Positions 8,473-16,666 of a stretch of 60,064 nucleotides of DNA are shown one piece after another. Location: positions 1 to 60,064 of the forward strand of contig JAUYCX010000015.1 of the NCBI GenBank assembly GCA_030692045.1. Direction: 5' to 3'. The notes beneath the pieces are model-generated. The model did not search any database, was not told the DNA's origin, and was given only the letters and a program-made list of their open reading frames with translations. The stretch comes from Candidatus Omnitrophota bacterium. GTDB lineage: Bacteria; Omnitrophota; Gorgyraeia; JAUYCX01. The position numbers and the translations under genes were made by a program. Each line of letters opens with the position of its first letter. Positions within the stretch are counted from its first letter, which is position 1.

Positions 8473-9066
8473 TCAGGGATTAACTACTCCATCCGAGATT
8501 ATAAACTTACAGGCATCCTCAACCGTTATATCTAAAAAAATCAACTCATTCTTTGCCGCCATAATCACAAAACCAGTAAATGGACTTGGGGAGCTGGGGA
8601 TAAGCACATTTAAAAATTCCTGACCAGTCTTCTCTTGAATTATTTTCATCGACTCATTTGTCACAAAGCCTAAAGAATACACTCCTCGACGAGGATATTC
8701 CACTAAAACTACCTTTTGAAATTCTGGTTTTTCCTTAGATATTAGAAAATTGACAATTTGTTTAATGGATGGATACACCAATTTAATAAACGGCAACTTT
8801 AGAAACCAATTTTCAAAGAAAGCCTGAAATCTTTTCTTTAAAAAATGCGTAGTAATAAAGCCAAAGAGCAGAATTATCAAAATAAAAAGTACAATCCCGA
8901 TACCCGGGATATAAAACCCCAGTTGTTTTTTAAAGTAACTGTTCAAGAATCTTCCTAAAATATTGTCAAAGAAGCGAAATATGTAAGCCAAAATATACAA
9001 GGTAATTACAAACGGCAAAAGAATTGCTAAACCTGCAAAAAAATATTTTTGTAAGTTCCTTAACAT
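8473..9066 (-). CDS. DUF502 family membrane protein
   Basis: 197 residues with two N-terminal membrane helices (about 10-33 and 52-75) and a soluble C-terminal domain containing PRRGVYSLGFVTNE and IPSSPSPFTGFV, the conserved blocks of the DUF502 family. Its function is unknown, and it is widespread in Gram-negative bacteria and plants. It lies 17 nt downstream of the ArsB/NhaD-type permease and may be cotranscribed with it and the CBS protein. Confidence 0.85.
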   Translation of the reverse strand: MLRNLQKYFFAGLAILLPFVITLYILAYIFRFFDNILGRFLNSYFKKQLGFYIPGIGIVLFILIILLFGFITTHFLKKRFQAFFENWFLKLPFIKLVYPSIKQIVNFLISKEKPEFQKVVLVEYPRRGVYSLGFVTNESMKIIQEKTGQEFLNVLIPSSPSPFTGFVIMAAKNELIFLDITVEDACKFIISDGVVNP

Positions 9067-9083
9067 TTAATTTGCCTCTTTCT

Positions 9084-10475
9084 TTAGTGATAAAAGGGTA
9101 AAAATATTAAACTTAACCAAACAATGAAAGTAGTAATCACTCCCACAGTTAAACCTATCCAAAACCAGCGAAAAAAGGTCATCTTTATATTTCTCTCTTT
9201 TTCCAAGATGCCTAAAGCCACAATATTAGCAGTTGAGCCAACTAAAGTAATATTGCCGCCAAAACAACCGCCAAATAATAGCGCCCACCAAAGAGGTTGA
9301 AGATTAAATCCAATATCATGAAAGCTCTGAATTATAGGAATAAAAGCGGCTACTAAAACCACATTATCCAATATGCTTGAGCCAATTGCGCTTATCCAAA
9401 GAACCAAACCAATTATAGCTGTGGGGCTGTTTTTTGCTAAATGAGCGAGCTTTCCCGCCAAGGCATCTGTTGCGCCAGTATATTTTAAAGTGCCTGCCTG
9501 GGCAAAAAGCAGTAAAAAGAATAAAAGTGTCCACCACTCCACATCCTTTTCGATAAAATCCCGCGCCTTTTGCCATTTCCAAATCATAACCAAGCCTGCG
9601 CTAATTAGAGGTATTACCAATAACACGGTATTGGCTTCCAAACCCCAGATTACTTCAAAACGATGGTGTAAGGAAATCAAAAAAAGTGTGATTCCAAATA
9701 TTAATAAACTTATCTTTAGTTGCCTTTCAGGCGGAACAGAGATAAGTTTAATCAACATTTCATTCTCGCCAAATGCCTTCATTTTATATTCCAATTCCTT
9801 TATTACCTTACGATACCAAAGTAAAACTATCCCTATGAGAACAAATAGGCAAAAAATCATCAAGGGAAAGGCTTTAATTAAGAAATCTTCAAAGGTTAGC
9901 CCCGATTTTGTGGCAATTAAAATACCAATGGGGTTACCCAAAACAGTGCCAGAAGAACCAATGTTAGTTGCCAGAACACAAGTAATAATAAAAGGCGCAG
10001 GGTCAACTTCAAAATAATCGCAAATTTCTAAAACTGCCGCAACCATAAAAATAATAGCAGTTACCTCATCCACTGCACAAGCCAATAATGCAGAAATGAC
10101 ACAAATAGAAAAAATAAATTTCTTGGCTGTAAGTTTTTTCATACGAATAATCAAGCCTATTAGCCAGGCAAAAAAACCGGCATCCTTTAAAAGGCCAACT
10201 ATGACCATCATGCCTACTAAAAATAAAATTACTTCCAGCGAACTAAACTTTATTAAATTTTCCAAATCAATTGTTCGGGTTAATAATAAAATTGAAGAGC
10301 CTAAGAAAGCGAAGCTTAAGCGAAAATCCCAAAAAAACAATGTACCCAGAATAGAAACACAAAATATTGAAATAGCTAATGCCTGATGAGCGCTTAATCC
10401 AGAGACCCTGCTTAAAAAACCCAATGCAACAGAAATTATAATTAGGATAATAAATTTTTTAATCCGGCTATTCAT
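9084..10475 (-). CDS. ArsB/NhaD-type ion permease (IT superfamily)
   Basis: 463 residues and about 11-12 membrane helices. ACAVDEVTAIIFM and TNIGSSGTVLGNPIG in the first half, with GSSILDNVVLVAAF and GGNITLVGSTANIVA in the second, are the paired NxxG and helix-break repeats of the ArsB/NhaD/CitMHS (SLC13-like) superfamily. Substrate could be arsenite, Na+/H+ or dicarboxylate; sequence alone does not decide. Its start codon shares a base with the stop of the upstream CBS-domain gene (TAATG), which suggests that the CBS protein regulates the permease. Confidence 0.85.
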   Translation of the reverse strand: MNSRIKKFIILIIISVALGFLSRVSGLSAHQALAISIFCVSILGTLFFWDFRLSFAFLGSSILLLTRTIDLENLIKFSSLEVILFLVGMMVIVGLLKDAGFFAWLIGLIIRMKKLTAKKFIFSICVISALLACAVDEVTAIIFMVAAVLEICDYFEVDPAPFIITCVLATNIGSSGTVLGNPIGILIATKSGLTFEDFLIKAFPLMIFCLFVLIGIVLLWYRKVIKELEYKMKAFGENEMLIKLISVPPERQLKISLLIFGITLFLISLHHRFEVIWGLEANTVLLVIPLISAGLVMIWKWQKARDFIEKDVEWWTLLFFLLLFAQAGTLKYTGATDALAGKLAHLAKNSPTAIIGLVLWISAIGSSILDNVVLVAAFIPIIQSFHDIGFNLQPLWWALLFGGCFGGNITLVGSTANIVALGILEKERNIKMTFFRWFWIGLTVGVITTFIVWLSLIFLPFYH

Positions 10476-10924
10476 TAAGCCTCCACCTCTTTGGCAAATG
10501 CCTTAACAATATCTTCGCGGGCAATGATACCTTTAATAATGCCATTTTTATCCACGACAGGGATGCGCCTGGCATTTTGTGTAAGCATAAGCCTGGCTAC
10601 CTCGCATAAGGTTACATTTTCTTCTGTTGTAACTACCTCTTTTCGCATGATATCTTTAACCTTTATCTTGTCTAATTGAGACATCTTTCTTTTTATGGCC
10701 TTGGGGTTTTCATCATAAATAAATTTTCCTACCTTAGAAACATAGCTTGGTAAAGCAGCGGTTAAAACATCTTTTTCAGTAAACATTCCCGCAAGTTTAC
10801 CATTTTCATCAATAACCGGAAGGCCGCTGATGCGGTGTTTAAATAAAACCTCCAATGCCTCTTTGGCGCTCATTTGTGGAGAGACACTAATTATCTCCCG
10901 TGTCATTATTTCTTTTACCTTCAT
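10475..10924 (-). CDS. Tandem CBS-domain protein
   Basis: 149 residues made of two CBS domains (about 1-60 and 80-149). Each has the start pattern (V)KEIM/(V)KDIM and the central RISGLPVIDENGKL or ARRIPVVDKNGII segment. CBS pairs bind adenine nucleotides and act as energy or ligand sensors. Translation is coupled to the ion permease downstream (TAATG overlap), so it is probably its cytosolic regulator. That is inferred from arrangement only. Confidence 0.9.
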   Translation of the reverse strand: MKVKEIMTREIISVSPQMSAKEALEVLFKHRISGLPVIDENGKLAGMFTEKDVLTAALPSYVSKVGKFIYDENPKAIKRKMSQLDKIKVKDIMRKEVVTTEENVTLCEVARLMLTQNARRIPVVDKNGIIKGIIAREDIVKAFAKEVEA

Positions 10925-10965
10925 CTAAAGTCCTTTCATTTGGAAGCCCAAAGAATTAAAAACCA

Positions 10966-11007
10966 AAGGGTGACTCATCCCAAAGAAAGTCGGAATAAAT
11001 CACCCTT
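10966..11007. terminator. Stem-loop with T-runs on both sides
   Basis: AAGGGTGA (10966-10973) pairs with TCACCCTT (11000-11007). On the minus strand TTTGGTTTTT follows, 17 nt past the small membrane gene stop. On the plus strand GATTTTTT follows. Most likely it terminates the 69-residue membrane protein gene on the minus strand. Confidence 0.6.
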
Positions 11008-11023
11008 GATTTTTTAAGAAAAA

Positions 11024-11233
11024 TTACTCTTTGGCTATAGCCAGAGTGATAAGCCCGGCTAAAATTAAGAATAAACCTAAGCACCCCCTTATAACTGTAA
11101 AAAGCGCCTCCCACCAGCGGATAACTAACGCTAAACCCAAAACAATAAGTACTATCCCTAAAATAACCTTTAAGGCTGTAGCTAATATTTTCTTGCCACT
11201 ATCGGTTTTTGTCTCTTGTGTTGTTTCTGTCAT
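11024..11233 (-). CDS. Small two-helix membrane protein
   Basis: 69 residues: a polar N-terminus (1-15, Thr/Glu/Lys-rich), a first membrane helix (about 17-40), a short basic-aromatic turn (IRWWEALFTVIRG) and a second helix (about 48-66). No family recognised. GGAGG precedes the ATG, which sits directly downstream of a short copy of the composite hairpin element. A terminator follows, so it is probably its own transcript. Confidence 0.65.
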   Translation of the reverse strand: MTETTQETKTDSGKKILATALKVILGIVLIVLGLALVIRWWEALFTVIRGCLGLFLILAGLITLAIAKE

Positions 11234-11248
11234 TTTCTCCCTCCTCTC

Positions 11249-11307
11249 TTTAATGACGACACAACTTATGGCGCTCTATGGGCGCCATAACTCATGTCTT
11301 CATTTGA
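11249..11307 (-). repeat. Composite hairpin element, copy 2 (single-hairpin form)
   Basis: On the minus strand it reads TCAAATGAAGACA, a hairpin with perfect core TTATGGCGC/GCGCCATAA (11282-11290 with 11266-11274), then GTGTCGTCATTAAAG and the GGAGG of the 69-residue gene. It has the same ends as the longer copies but only one stem. Its upstream edge supplies the last codons and the TGA stop of the acyltransferase gene. Confidence 0.7.
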
Positions 11308-12206
11308 CTTTTCCAACGTCGATGAATCCAACCCCACTCCTGCGGATAACTTCTAATATAATTCTCAATTATCTTTGTGATACGAGCAATATTAAAGGTA
11401 ACTGTTTTTTGAGAATCCTCTTTTTCTTCAATGTAAAGTGGCGGCTCTATGATAATTTTATGCGTGTTATCTTTCTCTCTGATGATAAACATTGGCACAA
11501 TAGGCGCTTGCGTGCGCTTGGCAAGAATCACCGGCCCTGTGGCTGTGGCTGCCTGCCTGCCGAAAAACTCCACAAACACCCCACCAGTGCCAAAATTCTG
11601 GTCTAAGGGTATAAACAGAAACTCATTGTCTCTTAAAGCCTTAATGCTTTTATCCACACAAACCTTGCGAGGCTGGCTATAAATAGTGTTTAGCCCTAGG
11701 CTTGTTCTTTTTTGCTGGAAATATTTTTCTATTTTTTCATCACGCGCATAACGAATTATGGCATTGGTTTTGAAACCTTCCTGCCTTAGTCTTAAAAGCA
11801 TTAAAGGAAAATTGCCAAAATGGGCACTCACACCAATTACACCTTTTCCTTGTTTAAGGGCATTGTCTAAATGTTTTTTGCCTTCGATTTTAACCCTTTC
11901 TTTGATAAGATTGGGTCTTTCCATAAGGTAAATGAGCTCAACCATACCCTTTGCCATATTTTGAAAGGCAAGTTTCGCAATATCCTGTATCTTTATCTTA
12001 TCTTTTTCTTTGGCAAAGGCAATGCTTAAACTCTCTAAGGCAATCTTACGCTGTTTTATGGCTAAAATATAACCTACCCTTGCCAAAAAATCAGCCAAAG
12101 AATAAACTGCAGCCTCTGGCAAAAACTTAATTATCAAAGAGCAGACCCTTAAAGCCTTTCTGGCAATCAGGCGTTGGAAACGCTTGGTAATTTCTTTTAG
12201 GGTCAT
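11292..12206 (-). CDS. LpxL/HtrB-like lipid A (late) acyltransferase
   Basis: 304 residues, normal length. The fold shows an N-terminal hydrophobic segment, SAHFGNFPLM (127-136) at the acyltransferase active-site position, then RKVCVD, FVEFFGRQAATATGP and VPMFIIRE blocks typical of late lipid A acyltransferases. It acylates a lipid A precursor or phospholipid at the inner membrane. In LpxL the motif is HX4E or HX4D; here the His is present (129) but the acidic position is Pro134. Either the acid is supplied elsewhere or the subfamily differs. The last residues (SQMKT) are encoded within a hairpin element, so the C-terminus may be recently altered. Confidence 0.8.
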   Translation of the reverse strand: MTLKEITKRFQRLIARKALRVCSLIIKFLPEAAVYSLADFLARVGYILAIKQRKIALESLSIAFAKEKDKIKIQDIAKLAFQNMAKGMVELIYLMERPNLIKERVKIEGKKHLDNALKQGKGVIGVSAHFGNFPLMLLRLRQEGFKTNAIIRYARDEKIEKYFQQKRTSLGLNTIYSQPRKVCVDKSIKALRDNEFLFIPLDQNFGTGGVFVEFFGRQAATATGPVILAKRTQAPIVPMFIIREKDNTHKIIIEPPLYIEEKEDSQKTVTFNIARITKIIENYIRSYPQEWGWIHRRWKSQMKT

Positions 12207-12297
12207 CTATCTTTGGCTAAATTATAGCAAAAATTACTTACAATTCAAGAATAATTTTTTAACGCAAAATCGCAAATAGCATGAATTAAAATATTCC

Positions 12298-12400
12298 ACA
12301 CCGCAAATTGCGCAAAGAATTCTTTGCGTCTTTGCGGTATTTTGCGCCCGCCACAAATCATTGGCGGGCGTCCGCCAGCGCTTTGTGGAGGACGGTTTAG
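12298..12400. repeat. Palindromic intergenic repeats
   Basis: The spacer between the acyltransferase and the adenosine-specific kinase holds nested palindromes: ACCGCAAA...TTTGCGGT enclosing GCAAAGAATTCTTTGC, then CGCCCGCCA/TGGCGGGCG with an 8-nt loop. The CCGCCACAAATCATGGCGG type recurs at about 49850 inside a composite hairpin element. No T-run follows, so I read these as repeats and not terminators. Confidence 0.6.
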
Positions 12401-12407
12401 CGGTGTT

Positions 12408-12890
12408 CTAAAGTTTATAACCAAGTTTTCGCAAAAGTCCCTTACGCCACTTTACATCGCTTTTAGTTTCAACACCTTTGGGCTTTGAGCCATCAATAAC
12501 GCCAAGAATACCCCTGCCAGTTTCTGTCTCAGCTACAATTACTTCCAAAGGGTTCTGCGTTGCCACGTATATTGAACAAACCTCAGGTACATTTTTTAAG
12601 GCATTTAAGATATTTATGGGATAGCCGCTGCGAATGGCTACTACAAATATATGTCCTGCGCCAATATCCCGGGCATCTAAACAGGCGATTTCTTTCATTT
12701 CATCATCATTGCCTTCAATACGCACTAAGCATTTCCCGGATGACTCGCAAAATCCAATGCCAAATTTAATGTTTGGGTTAGCATTGACAATTGCCTCGTA
12801 AATATCTTCAACGCTTTTAATAAAATGCGTCTGGCCTATAATTATGTTGACATCGTCTGGTTTCTCGATTTTTACAATCTTTATTTCCAC
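12408..12890 (-). CDS. Adenosine-specific kinase
   Basis: 160 residues matching the small adenosine-specific kinase family (PF04008 type) along its length: FGIGFCESSGKCLVR, HIFVVAIRSGYPINILNALKN, EVCSIYVATQNP and GRGILGVIDG are family blocks. Phosphorylates adenosine; best known from archaea and thermophiles but also present in anaerobic bacteria. The C-terminus is the usual basic WRKGLLRKLGYK. Isolated between two repeat-filled spacers, with no clear partner gene. Start at the first ATG. Confidence 0.85.
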   Translation of the reverse strand: MEIKIVKIEKPDDVNIIIGQTHFIKSVEDIYEAIVNANPNIKFGIGFCESSGKCLVRIEGNDDEMKEIACLDARDIGAGHIFVVAIRSGYPINILNALKNVPEVCSIYVATQNPLEVIVAETETGRGILGVIDGSKPKGVETKSDVKWRKGLLRKLGYKL

Positions 12891-12907
12891 GTCAAACTCC
12901 TTTGCCT

Positions 12908-13078
12908 TAAACTCTAAACCCTAAACACTAAACTCTAAATAAACTCAAAACTCAAACTTCAAAACTCAAAACTTTTATTTTGGGTTTGGAGAATTTGTGT
13001 TTTGGGTTTATTTAGAGTTTCGAGTTTAGGATTTAGGGTTTTAGTTCTATTTAGGGTTTGGGATTTAGGATTTAACAT
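12908..13078. repeat. Large imperfect palindrome of AAACCCT/TTTAGGG-like units
   Basis: The left arm is built from degenerate AAACTCTAAACCCTAAAC-type units. The right arm is its imperfect reverse complement, with TTTAGGG-like units. Arms of about 60-80 nt meet around 12975. The spacer has no gene. It resembles other heptamer-based palindromes in the window rather than a telomere. Confidence 0.7.
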
Positions 13079-13083
13079 TTGAT

Positions 13084-13968
13084 TTAGTGCTTCTCTTCTT
13101 TATCCCTGCTAGTTAACGGCTCCATATGCACAACAACATCAACTACACCGGGTATCTTCTTTTTTATCTGGTCTTCTATTTTATAACTTAACTTATGAGC
13201 TGTTGTTATATGCATATCATTGGATACCTGCACATGCAGGTCTATATGAATATCGTCGGGTCTGCCGCGCGTGCGAATCTTATGACAAAAAGCAACGCCC
13301 TCAACTCCCATAACAATTTTCTCTATTTTTTTAATATCTACCATTGCGGCATCACAGAGAACGCGGGAAGTCTCTTGTAAAATTTCAATGCCGCCATAAG
13401 CAATAAATCCAGCAATCACCATCGAGCCGATAGGGTCGATAAATCTTAAACCGCTCTTGGAAGCGATAAGTGCAATAATTACTGCACAAGAGGTAAAAAT
13501 ATCTGTTCGTGTGTGCATAGAATCAGACACTAAGATATCGCTATTTAACCTTTTTCCGCAGCGAAACTCATAGCGCATCACAAAAATATTTATAAGCATC
13601 GTAACTATCATAACCAAAAAGCTATAGATGTTTACTTTTGGGATAATGGGATTTTTTATGCGCTCTATGCTGTCATGAAGAATATTAAAACAAACTAAAA
13701 ATAAAAGTATGGCGATGAAAATGGCAGTAAAGGTTTCGTATTTTTTATGGCCATAAGGGTGGTCTTTATCAATTGGCTGACAGGACAAATGGATACCTAC
13801 AAGGCCAACAATATTAGCCAAGCCATCGGCAAATGAATGAAAGCCGTCAGCAATCATACTGGCACTGTTTATCATAAAACCAAAGGCCAGCTTTGCCAAT
13901 GCAACTAACCAGTTAAGCGCCAAAATATAAACCAAAATTTTTCTTACTTCTCTATTTCTCTCCATCAA
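13084..13968 (-). CDS. Cation diffusion facilitator (CDF) transporter
   Basis: 294 residues, six membrane helices plus a C-terminal cytosolic domain, the standard CDF/ZitB-like plan. ADGFHSFADGLAN in helix 2 and DHPYGHKKYE after helix 2 are signature motifs, and SDSMHTRTDIFTS in helix 5 carries the second pair of metal ligands. It exports Zn2+, Fe2+ or related cations in exchange for protons. The cytosolic domain ends with VVDVVVHMEP, as in the dimerising domain. It is the last gene of the long prfB-to-CDF run, 2 nt after the GT-C gene. Confidence 0.9.
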   Translation of the reverse strand: MMERNREVRKILVYILALNWLVALAKLAFGFMINSASMIADGFHSFADGLANIVGLVGIHLSCQPIDKDHPYGHKKYETFTAIFIAILLFLVCFNILHDSIERIKNPIIPKVNIYSFLVMIVTMLINIFVMRYEFRCGKRLNSDILVSDSMHTRTDIFTSCAVIIALIASKSGLRFIDPIGSMVIAGFIAYGGIEILQETSRVLCDAAMVDIKKIEKIVMGVEGVAFCHKIRTRGRPDDIHIDLHVQVSNDMHITTAHKLSYKIEDQIKKKIPGVVDVVVHMEPLTSRDKEEKH

Positions 13969-13970
13969 AA

Positions 13971-15530
13971 TTAACTCTTTCTATAGATATCCCATACCAC
14001 TAACCCAGCCAATAAAAATAGCATTCCAAATATTAAGCCTTCAGCTAACAAAGGCTTAGAAACTATCTTTTTTGCATTAGAATTAGGATTTTTGTAAATG
14101 TAGGCAATATCTGTTTCAGTAATTTTTATTAGATTATATCTCTCAATAACAGAAGTCAAGTCTTTATCTTGTAAATTATCTGGGTCTTTTATCCAGATTA
14201 TAAGTTTAGCAGAGGCCGCTGGGTCAATTATCTTATAAGGCTTTATCTCTTTTAACATAGCGTTGGAGGTTACTCTATTTGTAAAAACAGAAATCAAACC
14301 ACCGACATATTCCTTATTGCAGTAGATTATGTCTTCGGTTTGAGAATTCTCTTCTACAATTCTTTTAATCTCATCGAAATATTTAGGAAAATATATTGAG
14401 GTCTCATTAGGCCTGTGTATTCTTTTAAATCTGGGAACTAAATTTATATATGTTGAATTCAACATAAAAAATTTAACCTTTCCTTCCTTAAAATACACAG
14501 TAGGCGAAAAGATAAGAAAAAATATAAAGACAGCCCAAAGAACTATTAATCCTGCGAGCCTCTTATCTAAATGTTTAAAAATTGATGTTAAGCCAATTGA
14601 AGATTTTACAAAAACTTTTTCCAGGCTTACCGCTGATAGAACAATTAATGCCAAATTACTTTGTCCGGATAAATAGCGATAACGATATCCAAAAAATAAT
14701 GGCAATAAACTGGCGATAAGTAATGAAGGAATAATGAAATACTTACCTTTTTTCTGAAAGGAAATTATTAGAGCCGGCAGCGCTACTAAATATAGCCAAA
14801 GATTTATCTCGATAGGAAATTTTTCTAAACCTGTGGAGAATCTTATAAATTCTCTGGCCTTAAACTGATATATTAAAAATGGCAGGGTAAGAATAAAACT
14901 AAGTAAAGTAGTTATAAGACAATTTTCTCTTCGGGCTCGATTTAAAAATCCATAAATGATAATACTGGTAATAAATATCCAAGGCGTTATGGCATGAGTA
15001 TAAAAACATAATGCCATAAATATCGTTGAGGCTAAGAGTTTTCCCTTATCTAAATAGATAAAGGCAAGTAACCCTAAGACTGTTGCTAAAGATGCAGGAA
15101 TAAAATTAATGGTGGCTAGATAGAACGAATAAATAGATACTCCGGTTAATACTGCAAAGAAGGCTAATCTTTTGTCAAAATAATCCTCCATTAATTTCCA
15201 GATAACAATTAATAAAAGAGGATAAATAATAAATTCAAATAGTCTGGCAATAGATATTAAAGAAAATCCCACCTTAAAAAATAAAAGCATTAGAAAATGT
15301 AATAAAGGTGGATATAAGTGGGGCCTGCCCACAGGTGCAAATTCCCAAAAATCTTTAGTAACAAAACCACCGGCTTCATTAAAACCCTTTGTTACTGAAA
15401 GATGGTAATATACATCGATAAATGCTGGCGACATTGTCCATCGAAATATCAATAAAAAAGAGAAACAAAAGATAAGCATCAATGAATAAAAATCCCAACT
15501 CAATGAATTATCCGTTTCTAACTTAATCAT
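13971..15530 (-). CDS. Multi-spanning GT-C fold membrane glycosyltransferase-like protein
   Basis: 519 residues from the ATG at 15530, which overlaps the MFS stop as ATGA. A longer open frame reaching 15782 lies inside the MFS gene and is not credible. At least ten membrane helices and a soluble C-terminal part (430-490). The first loop contains FIDVYYHLS and then GRPHLYPPLLH, resembling the acidic-DxYYH and PPL loops of STT3/PMT-type GT-C transferases. It probably transfers sugar from a lipid carrier at the outer face of the inner membrane. Substrate unknown. It is coupled to the MFS gene and followed by the CDF gene. Confidence 0.65.
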   Translation of the reverse strand: MIKLETDNSLSWDFYSLMLIFCFSFLLIFRWTMSPAFIDVYYHLSVTKGFNEAGGFVTKDFWEFAPVGRPHLYPPLLHFLMLLFFKVGFSLISIARLFEFIIYPLLLIVIWKLMEDYFDKRLAFFAVLTGVSIYSFYLATINFIPASLATVLGLLAFIYLDKGKLLASTIFMALCFYTHAITPWIFITSIIIYGFLNRARRENCLITTLLSFILTLPFLIYQFKAREFIRFSTGLEKFPIEINLWLYLVALPALIISFQKKGKYFIIPSLLIASLLPLFFGYRYRYLSGQSNLALIVLSAVSLEKVFVKSSIGLTSIFKHLDKRLAGLIVLWAVFIFFLIFSPTVYFKEGKVKFFMLNSTYINLVPRFKRIHRPNETSIYFPKYFDEIKRIVEENSQTEDIIYCNKEYVGGLISVFTNRVTSNAMLKEIKPYKIIDPAASAKLIIWIKDPDNLQDKDLTSVIERYNLIKITETDIAYIYKNPNSNAKKIVSKPLLAEGLIFGMLFLLAGLVVWDIYRKS

Positions 15531-16666
15531 ATTAAAAGCCATAAAGCCAAACCAGCCAAAAGACTTAATACGCTGCCTAAATAAAATGGGCTGTTTACTC
15601 CCACAAACCTCCAAAGTAAACCCGCAATTAACGAGGCTGGCAAAAGCCCAATACCCACTAACATCCCATGTAAACCAATTGAAGTTGCCCTCAATTCTCG
15701 AGGAGCTAAATCTACAATTAATGCTTTTTCTACCCCTTCTGTAAATCCAGAATAAATCCCATAAAGAGCGAATAAAAACCATACCAAAGAATGAGATTGG
15801 GTTATGGCAAAACCAAGGTAGACAATTGCATAAACCAGATACCCAATAACCAAAATCCGTTTTCTACCTACCCTATCTGAAAGCCATGCCGCTGGCCAAG
15901 AAAAAATAGCATAACTTAAATTATAGGTTAAATACAAAAGAATTACGGTTGCCATATTAAAACCAATATTTTTGGCTCTCAAGAGTAAAAACTGATTTGA
16001 AGAATTGCCTAAAGAAAATATAAAAGTAATAATCAAGAATATTCTTAACCTTTTATCCAAATTAGACCATTTGAAAGAAAGTTTTTGTTTAAACTCAGAT
16101 TCTTGGATAACCTTCCTTTTTTCTTTGACTAAGAAAAGAAATAGAACGCCTAAAACCGCAGGCAAAAGTGAAAAAAGAAAGAGATTATTAAAACTTCCCT
16201 TATATGCAGTAAATAAGTAATACGCCAGTAAAATTCCCACAACAGCCCCTAATGTATCCATTGTCCGATGCAATCCAAAACTTGCGCCCCTGTTTTTTGT
16301 CTGGCTTGATTCAGCAATCAAAGTATCTCTGGGAGCTGTACGTACACCCTTGCCAAAGCGATCTAAAGCCCTACCCCAAAATACTAAATGCCATGAACTG
16401 GATAAATATAAAAATACCTTACCAATCATTGAGAATGTGTAGCCAAAGATAGTAATGGGTTTCCTTAGTTTAATCTTGTCAGAAAGATAGCCTGAAAAAA
16501 CCTTAAGCATACTGGCTAAACTTTCAGCAACTCCTTCAATTAAACCCAGTATTACTGGACTTACACCTAATTGCGTCACCAGATAAACCGGTATTAAAGG
16601 ATAAATCATTTCGCTGGAGACATCTGTTAAAAAACTGGTAATGCCAAGAATAATGATGTTAAACAC
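15527..16666 (-). CDS. MFS transporter
   Basis: 379 residues with 11-12 membrane helices. The A-motif region is SGYLSDKIKLRKP after helix 2, and its repeat in the second half is AAWLSDRVGRKRILV. WGRALDRFGKGVRTAPRD is typical of a subgroup often annotated as drug or sugar efflux. Starts with GTG at 16666 behind GGAGG, overlapping the 3' end of lnt by 8 nt. Substrate unknown. The position between lnt and a GT-C protein hints at envelope-related cargo, but that is only context. Confidence 0.85.
   Translation of the reverse strand: MFNIIILGITSFLTDVSSEMIYPLIPVYLVTQLGVSPVILGLIEGVAESLASMLKVFSGYLSDKIKLRKPITIFGYTFSMIGKVFLYLSSSWHLVFWGRALDRFGKGVRTAPRDTLIAESSQTKNRGASFGLHRTMDTLGAVVGILLAYYLFTAYKGSFNNLFLFSLLPAVLGVLFLFLVKEKRKVIQESEFKQKLSFKWSNLDKRLRIFLIITFIFSLGNSSNQFLLLRAKNIGFNMATVILLYLTYNLSYAIFSWPAAWLSDRVGRKRILVIGYLVYAIVYLGFAITQSHSLVWFLFALYGIYSGFTEGVEKALIVDLAPRELRATSIGLHGMLVGIGLLPASLIAGLLWRFVGVNSPFYLGSVLSLLAGLALWLLI

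Noticed and set aside
9490-10017. 175-codon open frame on the plus strand
   Set aside because: Shadow of the ArsB/NhaD-type permease. Composition is odd and there is no ribosome-binding site.
12908-13078. Telomere or linear chromosome end
   Set aside because: TTTAGGG-like units are present, but the array is internal, degenerate, inverted and one of several palindromes with unrelated units.
13971-15782. Long reading frame of 603 codons for the GT-C protein
   Set aside because: The first 84 codons lie wholly inside the MFS gene. The ATG at 15530 overlaps the MFS stop as ATGA and gives a normal start.
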